Assembly (NCBI GenBank): GCA_016180645.1
Contig: JACPAV010000005.1
Coordinates: 62,001-126,000 of the forward strand
Source of the DNA: Nitrospirota bacterium
GTDB lineage: Bacteria; JACPQY01
Direction: 5' to 3'
Length of the DNA stretch: 64,000 bases
The notes under the pieces are model-generated. The model was not told where the DNA came from. It saw only the letters and a program-made list of their open reading frames with translations, and made no database searches. A program made the position numbers and the translations under genes. Shown piece after piece: positions 8,625 to 17,000 of this stretch (position 1 is the first letter of the stretch; each line of letters opens with the position of its first letter).

Positions 8625-9489
8625 ATTGCACCGTGTACTCGATGATTTTTCTGGCGACGTCCTGCCCCGTGGCCCGCTCCAGCCCCTCGAAGCCCGGTGA
8701 CGAATTCACCTCCATCACCTTGGGCCCCGACTTCGATTCAATGATATCGACGCCGGCAATGTTCAACGCCAGCGCCCGGGCCGCGGCCACGGCCAGATCC
8801 CGATAGCTTTGCGGAACATCCACCGCCTTCGCCTCACCGCCCTTGTGAATATTCGAGCGGAATTCGCCCGCCCGCGCAATCCGCCGGATGACTCCGATGA
8901 CTTCTCCGCCCACGACCAGCACGCGAAGATCCTCGCCCTTCGATTCCGGCACGTATTCCTGGATCAAAACCTCCCGACCCAGGTTCCATACGGTGTCCAG
9001 GAGGCCTTCGAGCGAGCCCCTTGAATCGGCCATCATCACGCCCACACCCTGGGCGCCCTGGATCAATTTCACGATCACCGGCGTCCCGCCCACGAGTCCG
9101 AGGATCTGATCCAGGTTCCGCGCGTCCCGGCACATGATCGTGCGAGGCACGGCCACACCGTTCATGGCCAGGATCTGGAGGCAGCGCAGTTTGTCACGCG
9201 ACGCGATGATCGATTGCGAGGAGTTCACCACCGGCAGGCCGATCAGTTCCAGTTGTGAAACCGTCGCCAATCCGTAATCCGTGATGGACGCGCCGATGCG
9301 CGGCAAAACCACGTCCGGCGTTTCCAGAGGCTTGTCCTTCACGTAGATCGCGCCCGCGTCCTTCGCCACGACCACCACGCACCGCAACGGATCCAGCACC
9401 ATGACATGGTGTCCCAGTTGAAGCGAGGCCTTGGTGAAGCGGCGCGTCGAGTACAGCGTTCCGCGGCGCGACAGGATCAGGATCTTCAT
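8587..9489 (-). CDS. rimK: RimK-family ATP-grasp amino-acid ligase
   Basis: A 300-residue ATP-grasp ligase of the RimK group, which joins glutamate or similar amino acids to a protein C-terminus or small molecule. Visible are the RimK N-terminal domain (LILSRRGTLYSTRR), ATP-grasp pieces VIVKLIQGAQGVGVMM and LIQEYV, and the Mg-binding end IESKSGPKVMEVNSSPGFEG. It heads a four-gene minus-strand operon (rimK, M14-like, arginine decarboxylase, DHS-like). In E. coli RimK glutamylates ribosomal protein S6; the unusual neighbours here leave the target open. A good promoter lies about 120 bases upstream. Confidence 0.9.
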   Translation of the reverse strand: MKILILSRRGTLYSTRRFTKASLQLGHHVMVLDPLRCVVVVAKDAGAIYVKDKPLETPDVVLPRIGASITDYGLATVSQLELIGLPVVNSSQSIIASRDKLRCLQILAMNGVAVPRTIMCRDARNLDQILGLVGGTPVIVKLIQGAQGVGVMMADSRGSLEGLLDTVWNLGREVLIQEYVPESKGEDLRVLVVGGEVIGVIRRIARAGEFRSNIHKGGEAKAVDVPQSYRDLAVAAARALALNIAGVDIIESKSGPKVMEVNSSPGFEGLERATGQDVARKIIEYTVQYAEKAKERKKAA

Positions 9490-9608
9490 CGGTCGGATGC
9501 CCGGGCCTCCCGAACAACCTTCCGATGCGATGGGGCTTCAACAAAACGACGGGTAGAGCAGTCGAGGTATTTCACGATTCCGACAAGCGCAAGAGAATTC
9601 ACATCGAT

Positions 9609-9637
9609 TGAATATCGTCTGCCCATCTCTTTGTCAA
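9609..9637 (-). promoter_or_regulatory. Sigma70-like promoter of the rimK operon
   Basis: On the minus strand TTGACA (9637-9632), a 17-base spacer and TATTCA (9614-9609). It precedes rimK by about 120 bases and is back to back with selD, which starts at 9679 on the other strand. No functional test, sequence match only. Confidence 0.6.
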
Positions 9638-9678
9638 GACTCAGTGAAATAAAACACGTTTTTTCATACAATGCGCGC

Positions 9679-10710
9679 ATGAAGAGATTGACGGCACTCG
9701 CCCGCTGCGCAGGCTGAGCGGGCAAGATCGGTCCAGGGGACCTGGACACACTGTTATCTTCGCTCCGTTTCTATCGGGCGCCGGGAGTTTTGTTCGGCGT
9801 CGAGACACGGGGGGACGCGGGAATCGTCCGTCTCCGACCCGACCTCGCGCTGCTCTTCACCGCCGATTTCTTCGCGCCGGTTGTGGACGACCCCCGGGCC
9901 TATGGCCGCATTTCGGCGGCCAATTCCCTCTCGGACATCTGGGCGATGGGCGGAACGCCGATCGCCGCGCTGAATCTCGTGGGGTTTCCCGATTCGCTTC
10001 CGAAGACCGTCCTGCGCGATATCCTGAGGGGCGCTTCCGAAATCTGCGCCGAGGCCGGCGTTTCCATCGTGGGCGGCCACTCCGTGCGCGACGAGGAGCC
10101 CAAGTTTGGACTCGCTGCGGTGGGAACGGTTCACCCGAAGCGCGTGATCCTCAATTCCACGGCCCGGCCGGGCGACTCGCTGATTCTGACCAAAGCCATC
10201 GGCACGGGAGTGGTGACCACTGGCATCAAGCGAGGTCTTGCGCCCGCCTCTGCGATCCGTGCGGCGGTGGCTTCGATGGAATCACTCAACCAGACCGCCG
10301 CCGATGTCATGAGCCGGTTTCGTGTGCATGCCTGCACGGACGTGACGGGATTCGGTCTTCTGGGCCATCTCCACCGCATGGCGCATGCAAGCCGGTGCGG
10401 CGCACGAATTCATTTCTCAACGATGCCCATCCTCTCCGGGGTGATGGAGCTTCTCCAACGCAAGTGCTATCCGGGAGGAACGCTGGCCAATCTGGGTTTC
10501 CTTGAAGGAAAGGTGTCATGGGATCTCGATGGGCCGGTCTATCGCCGGCTCCTCGCGGATCCCCAGACCTCGGGTGGACTCCTCATGGCTGTTCATCCGC
10601 GGGATGCCTCGAAACTCCTGGCCGGCTTGAGAAGGAAGGGAATCGTGCAATCACGCATCATCGGTGAGGTAACGTCCGATCCTCGCCACCGCATACAAGT
10701 TCTTGCCTGA
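9679..10710 (+). CDS. selD: Selenide, water dikinase, selenocysteine-containing (UGA read as Sec)
   Basis: Makes selenophosphate from selenide and ATP for Sec and selenouridine synthesis. The start ATG (9679) is followed in frame by a UGA at 9715-9717, then by an uninterrupted SelD sequence to 10710: FTADFFAPVVDDP, GRISAANSLSDIWAMGG, GVSIVGGHSV, CTDVTGFGLLGHL, DPQTSGGLLM. The UGA falls exactly where SelD has its catalytic Cys/Sec (CAG-U-AGKIGPG), with the essential lysine three residues on. A hairpin suitable as a bacterial SECIS follows at 9731-9747. With Sec the protein is 343 residues, normal for the family. A TACAAT box ends six bases before the ATG, suggesting a leaderless message. Callers that stop at UGA would start this gene at 9790 and lose the active site. 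Confidence 0.93.
9731..9747 (+). promoter_or_regulatory. SECIS-like hairpin of selD
   Basis: GTCCAGG and CCTGGAC form a perfect 7-bp stem with a GGA loop (or 6 bp with loop GGGAC). The loop begins about 20 bases after the UGA at 9715, within the range known for bacterial SECIS elements bound by SelB. Confidence 0.75.
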
Positions 10711-10711
10711 G

Positions 10712-11425
10712 ATGAGGGTCGCCTTCATAACCAATCCCGACGGGTGGGAGGTTCCTGTCTACGCTGAGGCGCTAAGAAAGGCCCACCACTCCATGGTCGG
10801 CGTGCTCGCCCCCCTCTCGCCAAGGCCGCTTTTCGCTCGAATCAGACGGAACCGTGCCGCGGGACGCCGTCTCCTCCGACGCTCCGAGAGGGCGATCTTG
10901 TGGGCCGCCTGGTCGGCCCGATCCAGGCGCTTCCTTCGCGACCATTCCGCGCTACGAGCCTACTGCAAGAAGCACAAGTTCCCCCTGATCCTCGTGTGGT
11001 CTCTGTCTTCCGCGCGCGCTGCGAAGTTCCTTCGCAGACTGAAACCGGACCTCCTTTTCTCCGCCTCGCTCAGCCATCTCGTTCCACAGTCGCTCCTCTC
11101 CGTCCCACGGATCGCCGCCGTCAACATTCATGGTGGACTGCTTCCGGAATACGGTGGGCTGGACTCCGCCTACTGGGCACTTCAAGATCGGCAGAGCAAC
11201 GCCGGGGTGACCTTCCACACCTTGACCGAGCGATTTGATTCGGGCCGGATTATCCTTCGCCGTTCGCTCACAGTCCGTGGCACTCCCACGCCCGATGCCC
11301 TCGCCGAAAAGTTGATCCGACTCGCCGCCAAATCCCTTCCTGAATGCGTCGATCGGATCAAGTCCGGCCGCTTTGAAACTCAGACGCCCGTTCGATCCCG
11401 CCTTCGACCCAGGCCGGCCCGCTAG
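10712..11425 (+). CDS. Formyltransferase-fold protein
   Basis: A 237-residue protein of the formyl_trans_N fold (methionyl-tRNA/GAR formyltransferase group). Recognised segments are MRVAFITNPDG, KPDLLFSASLSHLVP, the signature VNIHGGLLPEYGGLDSAYWAL (compare N-x-H-x-SLLP-x-YRG with its catalytic His) and FDSGRIILRRSLTV. It lacks the C-terminal Fmt domain, so it is unlikely to be the initiator-tRNA enzyme. The substrate may be a nucleotide sugar or amine. The ATG sits two bases after the selD stop, so it is co-transcribed with selD. Confidence 0.82.
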   Translation: MRVAFITNPDGWEVPVYAEALRKAHHSMVGVLAPLSPRPLFARIRRNRAAGRRLLRRSERAILWAAWSARSRRFLRDHSALRAYCKKHKFPLILVWSLSSARAAKFLRRLKPDLLFSASLSHLVPQSLLSVPRIAAVNIHGGLLPEYGGLDSAYWALQDRQSNAGVTFHTLTERFDSGRIILRRSLTVRGTPTPDALAEKLIRLAAKSLPECVDRIKSGRFETQTPVRSRLRPRPAR

Positions 11426-11440
11426 GCGACCGCTCTTCCT

Positions 11441-11645
11441 CTAAAGACCCTCCCCCACAAATACACCAACACTCCTCGTAGGGGAGCGCCTTCAGGTGCT
11501 CCCAGTTCGGGAGGGTCTAAAGACCCTCCCCTACCCGTAGGGGAGCGCCTTCGGGTGCTCCCAGTTCGGGAGGGTCTAAAGACCCTCCCCTACCCGTAGG
11601 GGAGCATCTTTAGATGCTCCCTCTTGGATGCTCCCTCTTTCGGGA
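11441..11645. repeat. Tandem class B REP array, 59-base period
   Basis: GTAG feet at 11478, 11537 and 11596 start three units spaced exactly 59 bases apart. Each has an arm such as GGGAGCGCC/GGTGCTCCC followed by GGGAGGGTC/GACCCTCCC and CTAC. A half palindrome precedes (11441) and a truncated one follows. It fills most of the gap between the formyltransferase gene and the small selenoprotein; nothing else is seen there. Confidence 0.9.
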
Positions 11646-11679
11646 GGATCAAAACGGAATTTCTGCTATCATGACCCTG

Positions 11680-11910
11680 ATGGCCGACAAGAAAACAATC
11701 ACGATTTACGGCAAGGCCGGCTGACCTTACACCGCGTCGGCCCGTGAGGATTACGGGCGCAAGGGGTACTCGGTAATCTATTTGGACGTGAAGCAGGACA
11801 AGGCCGCCTTCTCGACATTTCTTGAACTCTCCAAAGGTCGCCGCGACGTCCCGCTGATTCTTGAAAACGATCAGGTCACCATCGGCTACGGAGGCACCTG
11901 AGGGGTTTGA
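11680..11910 (+). CDS. Glutaredoxin-like selenoprotein with two Sec codons (UXX-star type)
   Basis: Reading two in-frame UGA codons as Sec gives a 76-residue thioredoxin-fold protein: TITIYGKAG, then U15 in a U-P-Y-T active site (glutaredoxin CPYC/CPYT position), AREDYGRKGYSVIYLDV, the cis-Pro segment DVPLILEND, and a C-terminus GYGGT-U74-G-V followed by a true stop. A Sec three residues from the end matches the UXX-star description of small selenoproteins. UGA codons are at 11722-11724 and 11899-11901; the terminator is UGA at 11908. Each Sec codon is followed by a hairpin at SECIS distance. The ATG at 11680 is preferred because a TATCAT box ends seven bases before it; an in-frame ATG at 11671 overlaps that box. 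No conventional ORF call would show this gene. Confidence 0.88.
11740..11758 (+). promoter_or_regulatory. SECIS-like hairpin for the first Sec codon of the small selenoprotein
   Basis: GCCCGT and ACGGGC form a 6-bp stem with loop GAGGATT; the loop begins about 21 bases after the UGA at 11722. It lies in coding sequence, as bacterial SECIS elements do. Confidence 0.7.
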
Positions 11911-11911
11911 T

Positions 11912-11928
11912 TCCCCGCGGCGCGGGGA
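11912..11928 (+). promoter_or_regulatory. SECIS-like hairpin for the C-terminal Sec codon
   Basis: CCCCGC and GCGGGG (extended by a T-A pair) form a 7-bp stem with loop GGC. The loop begins 17 bases after the UGA at 11899. Because the gene ends three codons later, the hairpin falls just after the stop codon, which is a striking arrangement; it could also help termination, though no U-run follows. Confidence 0.65.
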
Positions 11929-11986
11929 TTTAATAGCTCTTCCAATCGCCGTCCTTGGAGCGCAGCGGAAAGGGCGGTGCGGGGAC

Positions 11987-12197
11987 CACGCGGGCTGAAG
12001 CCCCATGCCACGGAGGGTATGGGACCATGATATGTCGCCGCACCACGGATGGTGCGGCATGGAACATGGCCCGCGCCTACCAAGGAGCCATTCCTCCGGT
12101 AGCCGCACCCCCATGCCAAGGACGGCATGGGGCCATGAAATGTCGCCGCGCCACGGATGGCACGGCATGTAACATGGCCTTTAGGGTGCGTCTTCGG
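11987..12197. repeat. Two REPs each split by a 68-base palindromic element
   Basis: Two class A REP palindromes are interrupted at their centres. The first runs ACGCGGGCTGAAG (to 12000), then an insert to 12069, then CCCGCGCCTACC. The second runs GTAGCCGCACCC (from 12099), an insert to about 12178, then TTTAGGGTGCGTC. The inserts share a 68-base core (12002-12069 and 12110-12177) that aligns without gaps. Each holds two hairpins: CCCATGCC with GGTATGGG/GGCATGGG, and GCCGC-type arms around a CGGA loop. This is the whole content of the gap between the selenoprotein and pgsA. Confidence 0.85.
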
Positions 12198-12204
12198 ACT
12201 GCGA

Positions 12205-12750
12205 CTAGGCCGGCATTTTCAGGATCGCCCAGCCCTTTCGCCAGTACTGGACGCACGAGACGATCGTACACGCGGCCACGGCCCAAGCCGAGACCCGGAC
12301 AGCCCACACGAATTCCCGGAAGGGCCATATCTGGGCGAGCAGGATGAAGCCGATCAGGCAGATTTGGAGAAACGTGTTCGTCTTGCCCACGAACGTTGGC
12401 ACGATTTCGAACACTTTGTGCCGGATGTACTTCAGGAAGGCCGCGCCTCCAATGAGCAGCAGATCCCGCCCGAACACGAGAATCACCAGAGACCACCAGA
12501 GAAATCCCTTCCAGGCAAAGGTGAAGAACAGCGCATTGACCATGAGTTTGTCCGCCAGCGGATCGAGCAGGCTCCCGAGCCGCGTCCGCCGCTTGAAGTT
12601 CCGGGCGATGTATCCGTCCAGGTAGTCCGTCACTCCGCCCAGGACCATGAGGAGAAGCGCATTGTCATAGCGGTCGCGTTCAATAAACACGATCACCACC
12701 GGGATCAGAAGGATCCGGAAGAGCGTGAGGAGGTTGGGGATGTTAAACAA
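12205..12750 (-). CDS. pgsA: CDP-diacylglycerol-glycerol-3-phosphate 3-phosphatidyltransferase
   Basis: Membrane enzyme that commits CDP-diacylglycerol to phosphatidylglycerol synthesis. The 181-residue, strongly hydrophobic protein carries the CDP-alcohol phosphotransferase motif as DYLDGYIAR, then LGSLLDPLADK, and starts with the usual NIPNLLTLFRILLIPV. It is the last gene of the long minus-strand run and overlaps the end of hflX by 8 bases. Confidence 0.94.
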   Translation of the reverse strand: MFNIPNLLTLFRILLIPVVIVFIERDRYDNALLLMVLGGVTDYLDGYIARNFKRRTRLGSLLDPLADKLMVNALFFTFAWKGFLWWSLVILVFGRDLLLIGGAAFLKYIRHKVFEIVPTFVGKTNTFLQICLIGFILLAQIWPFREFVWAVRVSAWAVAACTIVSCVQYWRKGWAILKMPA

Positions 12751-13939
12751 GGAACTCGACGGCCCGGTTATGCCGAAGGATCTCCACGTGTTTGCGGTGC
12801 AGGCGGGCCTCCACCTCGACTCCGCCTGCCGAGTAGCGGGTGTTCAGGACGTGCCCGGATCCGTACAACATGGAAAGCAGATTCTTCCCCTCGCCGCGGA
12901 CTCTTATGGTCACATGCACTGTTTCTCGATCCAACCACGCCTCAAGGGCGAGCACCAGGTCGTCCAGCCCTTCCCCGGTGGAGGCGGATACGCCGATTTC
13001 CGCACCCCGCTCCGACGGCCGGTTTTCGCCCAGCAGATCGATCTTGTTCAGGGCCATGATCGAAGGTTTGTCGGCCGACCCAATTTCTTCGAGTACTGAA
13101 CGGACCGCCTCCCCGTGTTCATCCCGCATCGGGCTGGAAGCATCGACGACGTGAAGCAGGAGGTCCGCCGCGCCGAGCTCTTCGAACGTCGCCCGGAACG
13201 CCTCGACGAGCTGATGCGGCAGCTTGCGGATGAATCCCACCGTGTCCGAAAGAAGCACGACCCGCCCCGAGGGCAGCTTGATCGCGCGGGTCATGGGGTC
13301 CAACGTCGCGAAAAGCTGGTCCGCCACGAATGCCTTGCCCACCGTCCCGTGTCCATGTTTCTTGATGAGCGCGTTGAACAGGGACGATTTCCCCGCGTTC
13401 GTGTATCCGATCAGCGTGATCCCCGGCAGCGGGACGTCTTTGCGGTGTCCGCGTTGGATTTGCCGGCGGTCCCGGACACTCTCCAGCTCCCGCTTCAGCC
13501 AGGCGATCCGGTCGCGGATGACTCGGCGCCTCATCTCCAATTTTCGTTCGCCGGGACCGCGCGTGCCGATGCCGCCGCCCAATCGTGAAAGTGCGCGATC
13601 GCGTCCCACCAGACGAGGAAGCAGATAGGTGAGTTGGGCCAATTCCACTTGAAGTTTGCCCTCCTGCGTGCGGGCCCGCTGCGCAAAGATATCAAGGATC
13701 AGCCCCGTCCGGTCCACCACCTTCGCCTCCCACGCGTCCTCCAGGTTTCGCTGCTGCATGGGAGTGAGATCCTGATCCACAATCACCAGGTCCGCCTGAC
13801 GCATTTCCACTTCGCCCCGGATGGCGTCCACTTTTCCCGAACGAATGAAGCTGCCGGCGGCGACCGTCGATACTCTCTCGATTTCCTTCCAGATGACTTC
13901 AGCGCCGGCACTCGCCGCCAGATCCTCCAATTCGGACAT
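12743..13939 (-). CDS. hflX: GTPase HflX (start uncertain, probably further upstream)
   Basis: Ribosome-associated GTPase that splits stalled ribosomes. The 398 residues from the ATG at 13939 include the glycine-rich linker LGGGIGTRGPGERKLEMRRR, the G1 motif GYTNAGKSSL, switch region FATLDP, G3 LSDTVGFI and G4 NKID. The same frame is open upstream and encodes ERAILLGVRRGRE ahead of the first ATG, which clearly matches the usual HflX N-terminus. No ATG, GTG or TTG precedes it before an in-frame stop. Candidates are ATT at 14008, overlapping the dnaE stop, or CTG at 14029. The annotated start is therefore probably about 20 codons short. Confidence 0.93.
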   Translation of the reverse strand: MSELEDLAASAGAEVIWKEIERVSTVAAGSFIRSGKVDAIRGEVEMRQADLVIVDQDLTPMQQRNLEDAWEAKVVDRTGLILDIFAQRARTQEGKLQVELAQLTYLLPRLVGRDRALSRLGGGIGTRGPGERKLEMRRRVIRDRIAWLKRELESVRDRRQIQRGHRKDVPLPGITLIGYTNAGKSSLFNALIKKHGHGTVGKAFVADQLFATLDPMTRAIKLPSGRVVLLSDTVGFIRKLPHQLVEAFRATFEELGAADLLLHVVDASSPMRDEHGEAVRSVLEEIGSADKPSIMALNKIDLLGENRPSERGAEIGVSASTGEGLDDLVLALEAWLDRETVHVTIRVRGEGKNLLSMLYGSGHVLNTRYSAGGVEVEARLHRKHVEILRHNRAVEFLV

Positions 13940-14003
13940 GGAATCCTCCGCGCGGAAGACCGTTTCGCGTCCCCGGCGGACTCCGAGCAGGATCGCCCTC
14001 TCC

Positions 14004-17000
14004 CTAATGGCTGGTGGCGGATGCGTCAGGAAGGCTCACGCTGGCGTCCAGGGCGTAGGTTCGAAGTATTTTCTCCAAGTCGGCATCCGGATCGATGGCA
14101 AAGAATTCCGGGAGCGCCACGGCGCGTTCCTTCCCACCGAGGGTCAGAAGCACCCGAACGCGGCACGACCCCGGATGGGATCGAAACAGCGTGGCCAAAC
14201 GTTTCATACGCTCACCGTCCATCGTGCCAAGATCGATGCGGATTGTAAACTCGCCCCGACGCGATTGTCCCTTCTGCCTTAACTTGAGCATCATCTTGTC
14301 CAGCGTGTCGACGTCCCTCGCCACCAGGCGGACGCGCTCGCTTCTCCCCCCCGCCGGCTCATCCGCATCGGGCCGACCCGCCCCGTTGGACTCCTTCCCT
14401 CGCCGGCCGCCCGCCTCTTCAAATTCAAGCGTTCCCACCACCACCACGGGTTCGTTCTTCTGGAACAGCAGGGCGGACGCCTGGAGATACACCTTCGGCC
14501 AGACGATCACTTCCATCGCCCCGGTCATGTCTTCCAGAGTCACAAAGGCGTAGAGATCGCCGCCCTTGGTCGGCCGTTCCTTGATTTCGGATACCATCCC
14601 TGCGATCCACACTTCCCGTCCTTCGGTCATCGTCTCCAAGGAGCCGATGACGGTTACGTTCAATGCACGCAACTTTTCCAGGTACTTTTCCAACGGATGG
14701 CGCGTCAGGTAGAAACCGAGCATCTCTTTTTCGAAGTTCAAAAACTCCTCTTCGGGCCACTCCGCCGCGGCAGCCGACGCGCCATGGGCTTTGCCGTTCC
14801 CTCCGAAACCGGCCGCCCCGCCGACCACGGGCTCCGTCGTCGCGAACAGGGCCACCTGCGCTTTGGACGATTTCGCGCGCCGATGAATGTCCTCGAGCAG
14901 AACGTCCAGCGATGAGTGGAGGGGGCGCCGACCCTGTCCCATCGAATCGAATGCGCCCGACTTGATCAAGCTCTCTACCGCCTTCTTGTTCACTTTCGAC
15001 AGATTCACCCTCTCCAGGAAGTCCTGAAAGGTTTTGAACGGGCCGCTCTCGCTCCGCGATTGCAGGATCGATTCGATCACGGCGGAACCGACGTTCTTGA
15101 TGGCCGTGAGACCAAAGCGGATGCCCCCTACTTTCCCCCGCGGCACGTCTTTCGGCGCGACGACCGTGAAATCCGCCTCGCTATGGTTCACATCCGGCGC
15201 GAGGATGACGATTTCCATCCGCCGGCACTCCTCGAAGTGACGGAGGATCTTGTCCTTCTTCCCGATCTCGGCGCTCAAAAGTGCCGCCATGTATTCCGTC
15301 GGGAAATGCGCTTTGAAGTAGGCGGTTTGATAGGCCACGGCGGCGTAGGCCGCGGCATGCGACTTGTTGAACGCGTAGCCCGCGAACCGCTCGATGTTAT
15401 CGAAGAGCCGTTCCGCGTCCGCGGCTGCAAGTCCACTTTTCCCCGAGCCGTCGATGAAAGGCTTCTTGAGCGCTTCCATCACGGCGCTATCCTTTTTCGC
15501 CACGGCCTTTCTCATTTTGTCGACTTGAAGCGATGTGAATCCCGCCAGCTCCTTGGCGATGCGCATCACCTGCTCCTGGTACACCATGATGCCGTAGGTG
15601 CTCTTGAGGATCGGCTCCAGTTTCTTGTGGTCGTACGTCACCCTCACGCGACCATTCTTGCGGTCGATGAAGTCCGGGATGAGTCCCATCGGACCCGGCC
15701 GATAGAGCGCGACGATGGCGATGATATCGTCGATCTTCTCCGGCTTGAGACGGCGGATCACGTCACGCATCCCCTCGGATTCGAGTTGGAACACCCCGAA
15801 GGTCCGACCCTCGGCAAGCAATTTGTACGTCTCGGGGTCGTCCGGTGGAATGGCGTCGATCCTCACCTTGATCCCCCGATTCTGCTCGATCATCCGGCAC
15901 GCCGTGGAGATGACGTTGAGCGTGGTCAGCCCGAGAAGGTCCATCTTGAGCAGTCCGATCTTCTCGATCGGCTTCATCGAATACTGCGTCGAAATCTCTT
16001 CCGCGTTCGATTTGTAGAGCGGCACCTGATCCGTCAGCGGCGGACCCGAAATCACGATCCCGGCGGCATGGACGGATGCGTGCCGGAAGAGCCCCGTCAG
16101 GTTCCGCGAAATCTCGCACACTTCCTGGAACTCTCGCCGGCCTTTGACTTCGTCTTGGAGCACCGGGTTGGCCTTGAGCGCATCGTCCACCGTCTTGATG
16201 TCGGGGGCGCGAGGGAAAAGCTTCGCGAATCGGTCCACCTCGCCATAGGCCAGGCCCATCACGCGACCCACATCGCGGACGACCTGCCGGACGCCCAGCG
16301 AGCCGAACGTGATGATCCGGGCGACATGGTCGTCACCATATTTCTGAATGACATAGCGGATGACCTCGTCGCGCCGGTCGTCCTGAAAATCGATGTCCAT
16401 ATCCGGCATGCTGATGCGCTCGGGATTCAGGAATCGCTCGAAAAGAAGTTCGAACCGCATGGGATCGATGTCGGTGATCCGGATGCAGTAGGCCACGAGC
16501 GATCCGGCCGCCGAGCCGCGTCCCGGTCCGACCATGATCCCCCGTTCCCGAGCGAACCGGATGATGTCCCACACAATGAGATAGTAGTCGCTGAACTGCA
16601 TCTTCTTGATGACGCCCAGTTCCATTTCGAGGCGGTCCTTCAATTCCGGGGTACGCTTCTCGTACCGTTCGTCCAACCCTTTTTCCGCGAGTTTCCGGAG
16701 GTAGTCGTCGGCCGTCAGCCCTTCCGGAACGTCGAAATTGGGAATCTGGATGCGGCCCAGTTCCAGCTTGAGATTGCACCGCTCCGCCACGGCCATTGTG
16801 TTGGTGAGGAACGCGGTGTCCTGCGAGAAGACCTTCTCCATTTCGAGAGGATGCTTCATGTAGAACTGGTCCGACTGGAACTTCCAGTGGTTCGGATCGC
16901 GGATGGTCTTGCCCGTCTGGATGCAGAGGAGCACTTCGTGCGCGAGGGAGTCCGGCGCATTCAGGTAGTGCACGTCATTGGTTCCCACCAGTTTGGCGTT

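Noticed and set aside
9486-9749. 87-codon minus-strand frame upstream of rimK
   Set aside because: It covers the back-to-back promoters and the selD start, and shows no conserved features.
9790-10710. selD starting at TTG 9790
   Set aside because: It would lack the catalytic Cys/Sec and Lys; the upstream frame with UGA as Sec restores a complete family N-terminus.
11899-11910. Treating the UGA at 11899 as the stop of the small selenoprotein
   Set aside because: The next two codons and stop fit the UXX-star end and a SECIS-like hairpin follows, so Sec is preferred; termination there remains possible.
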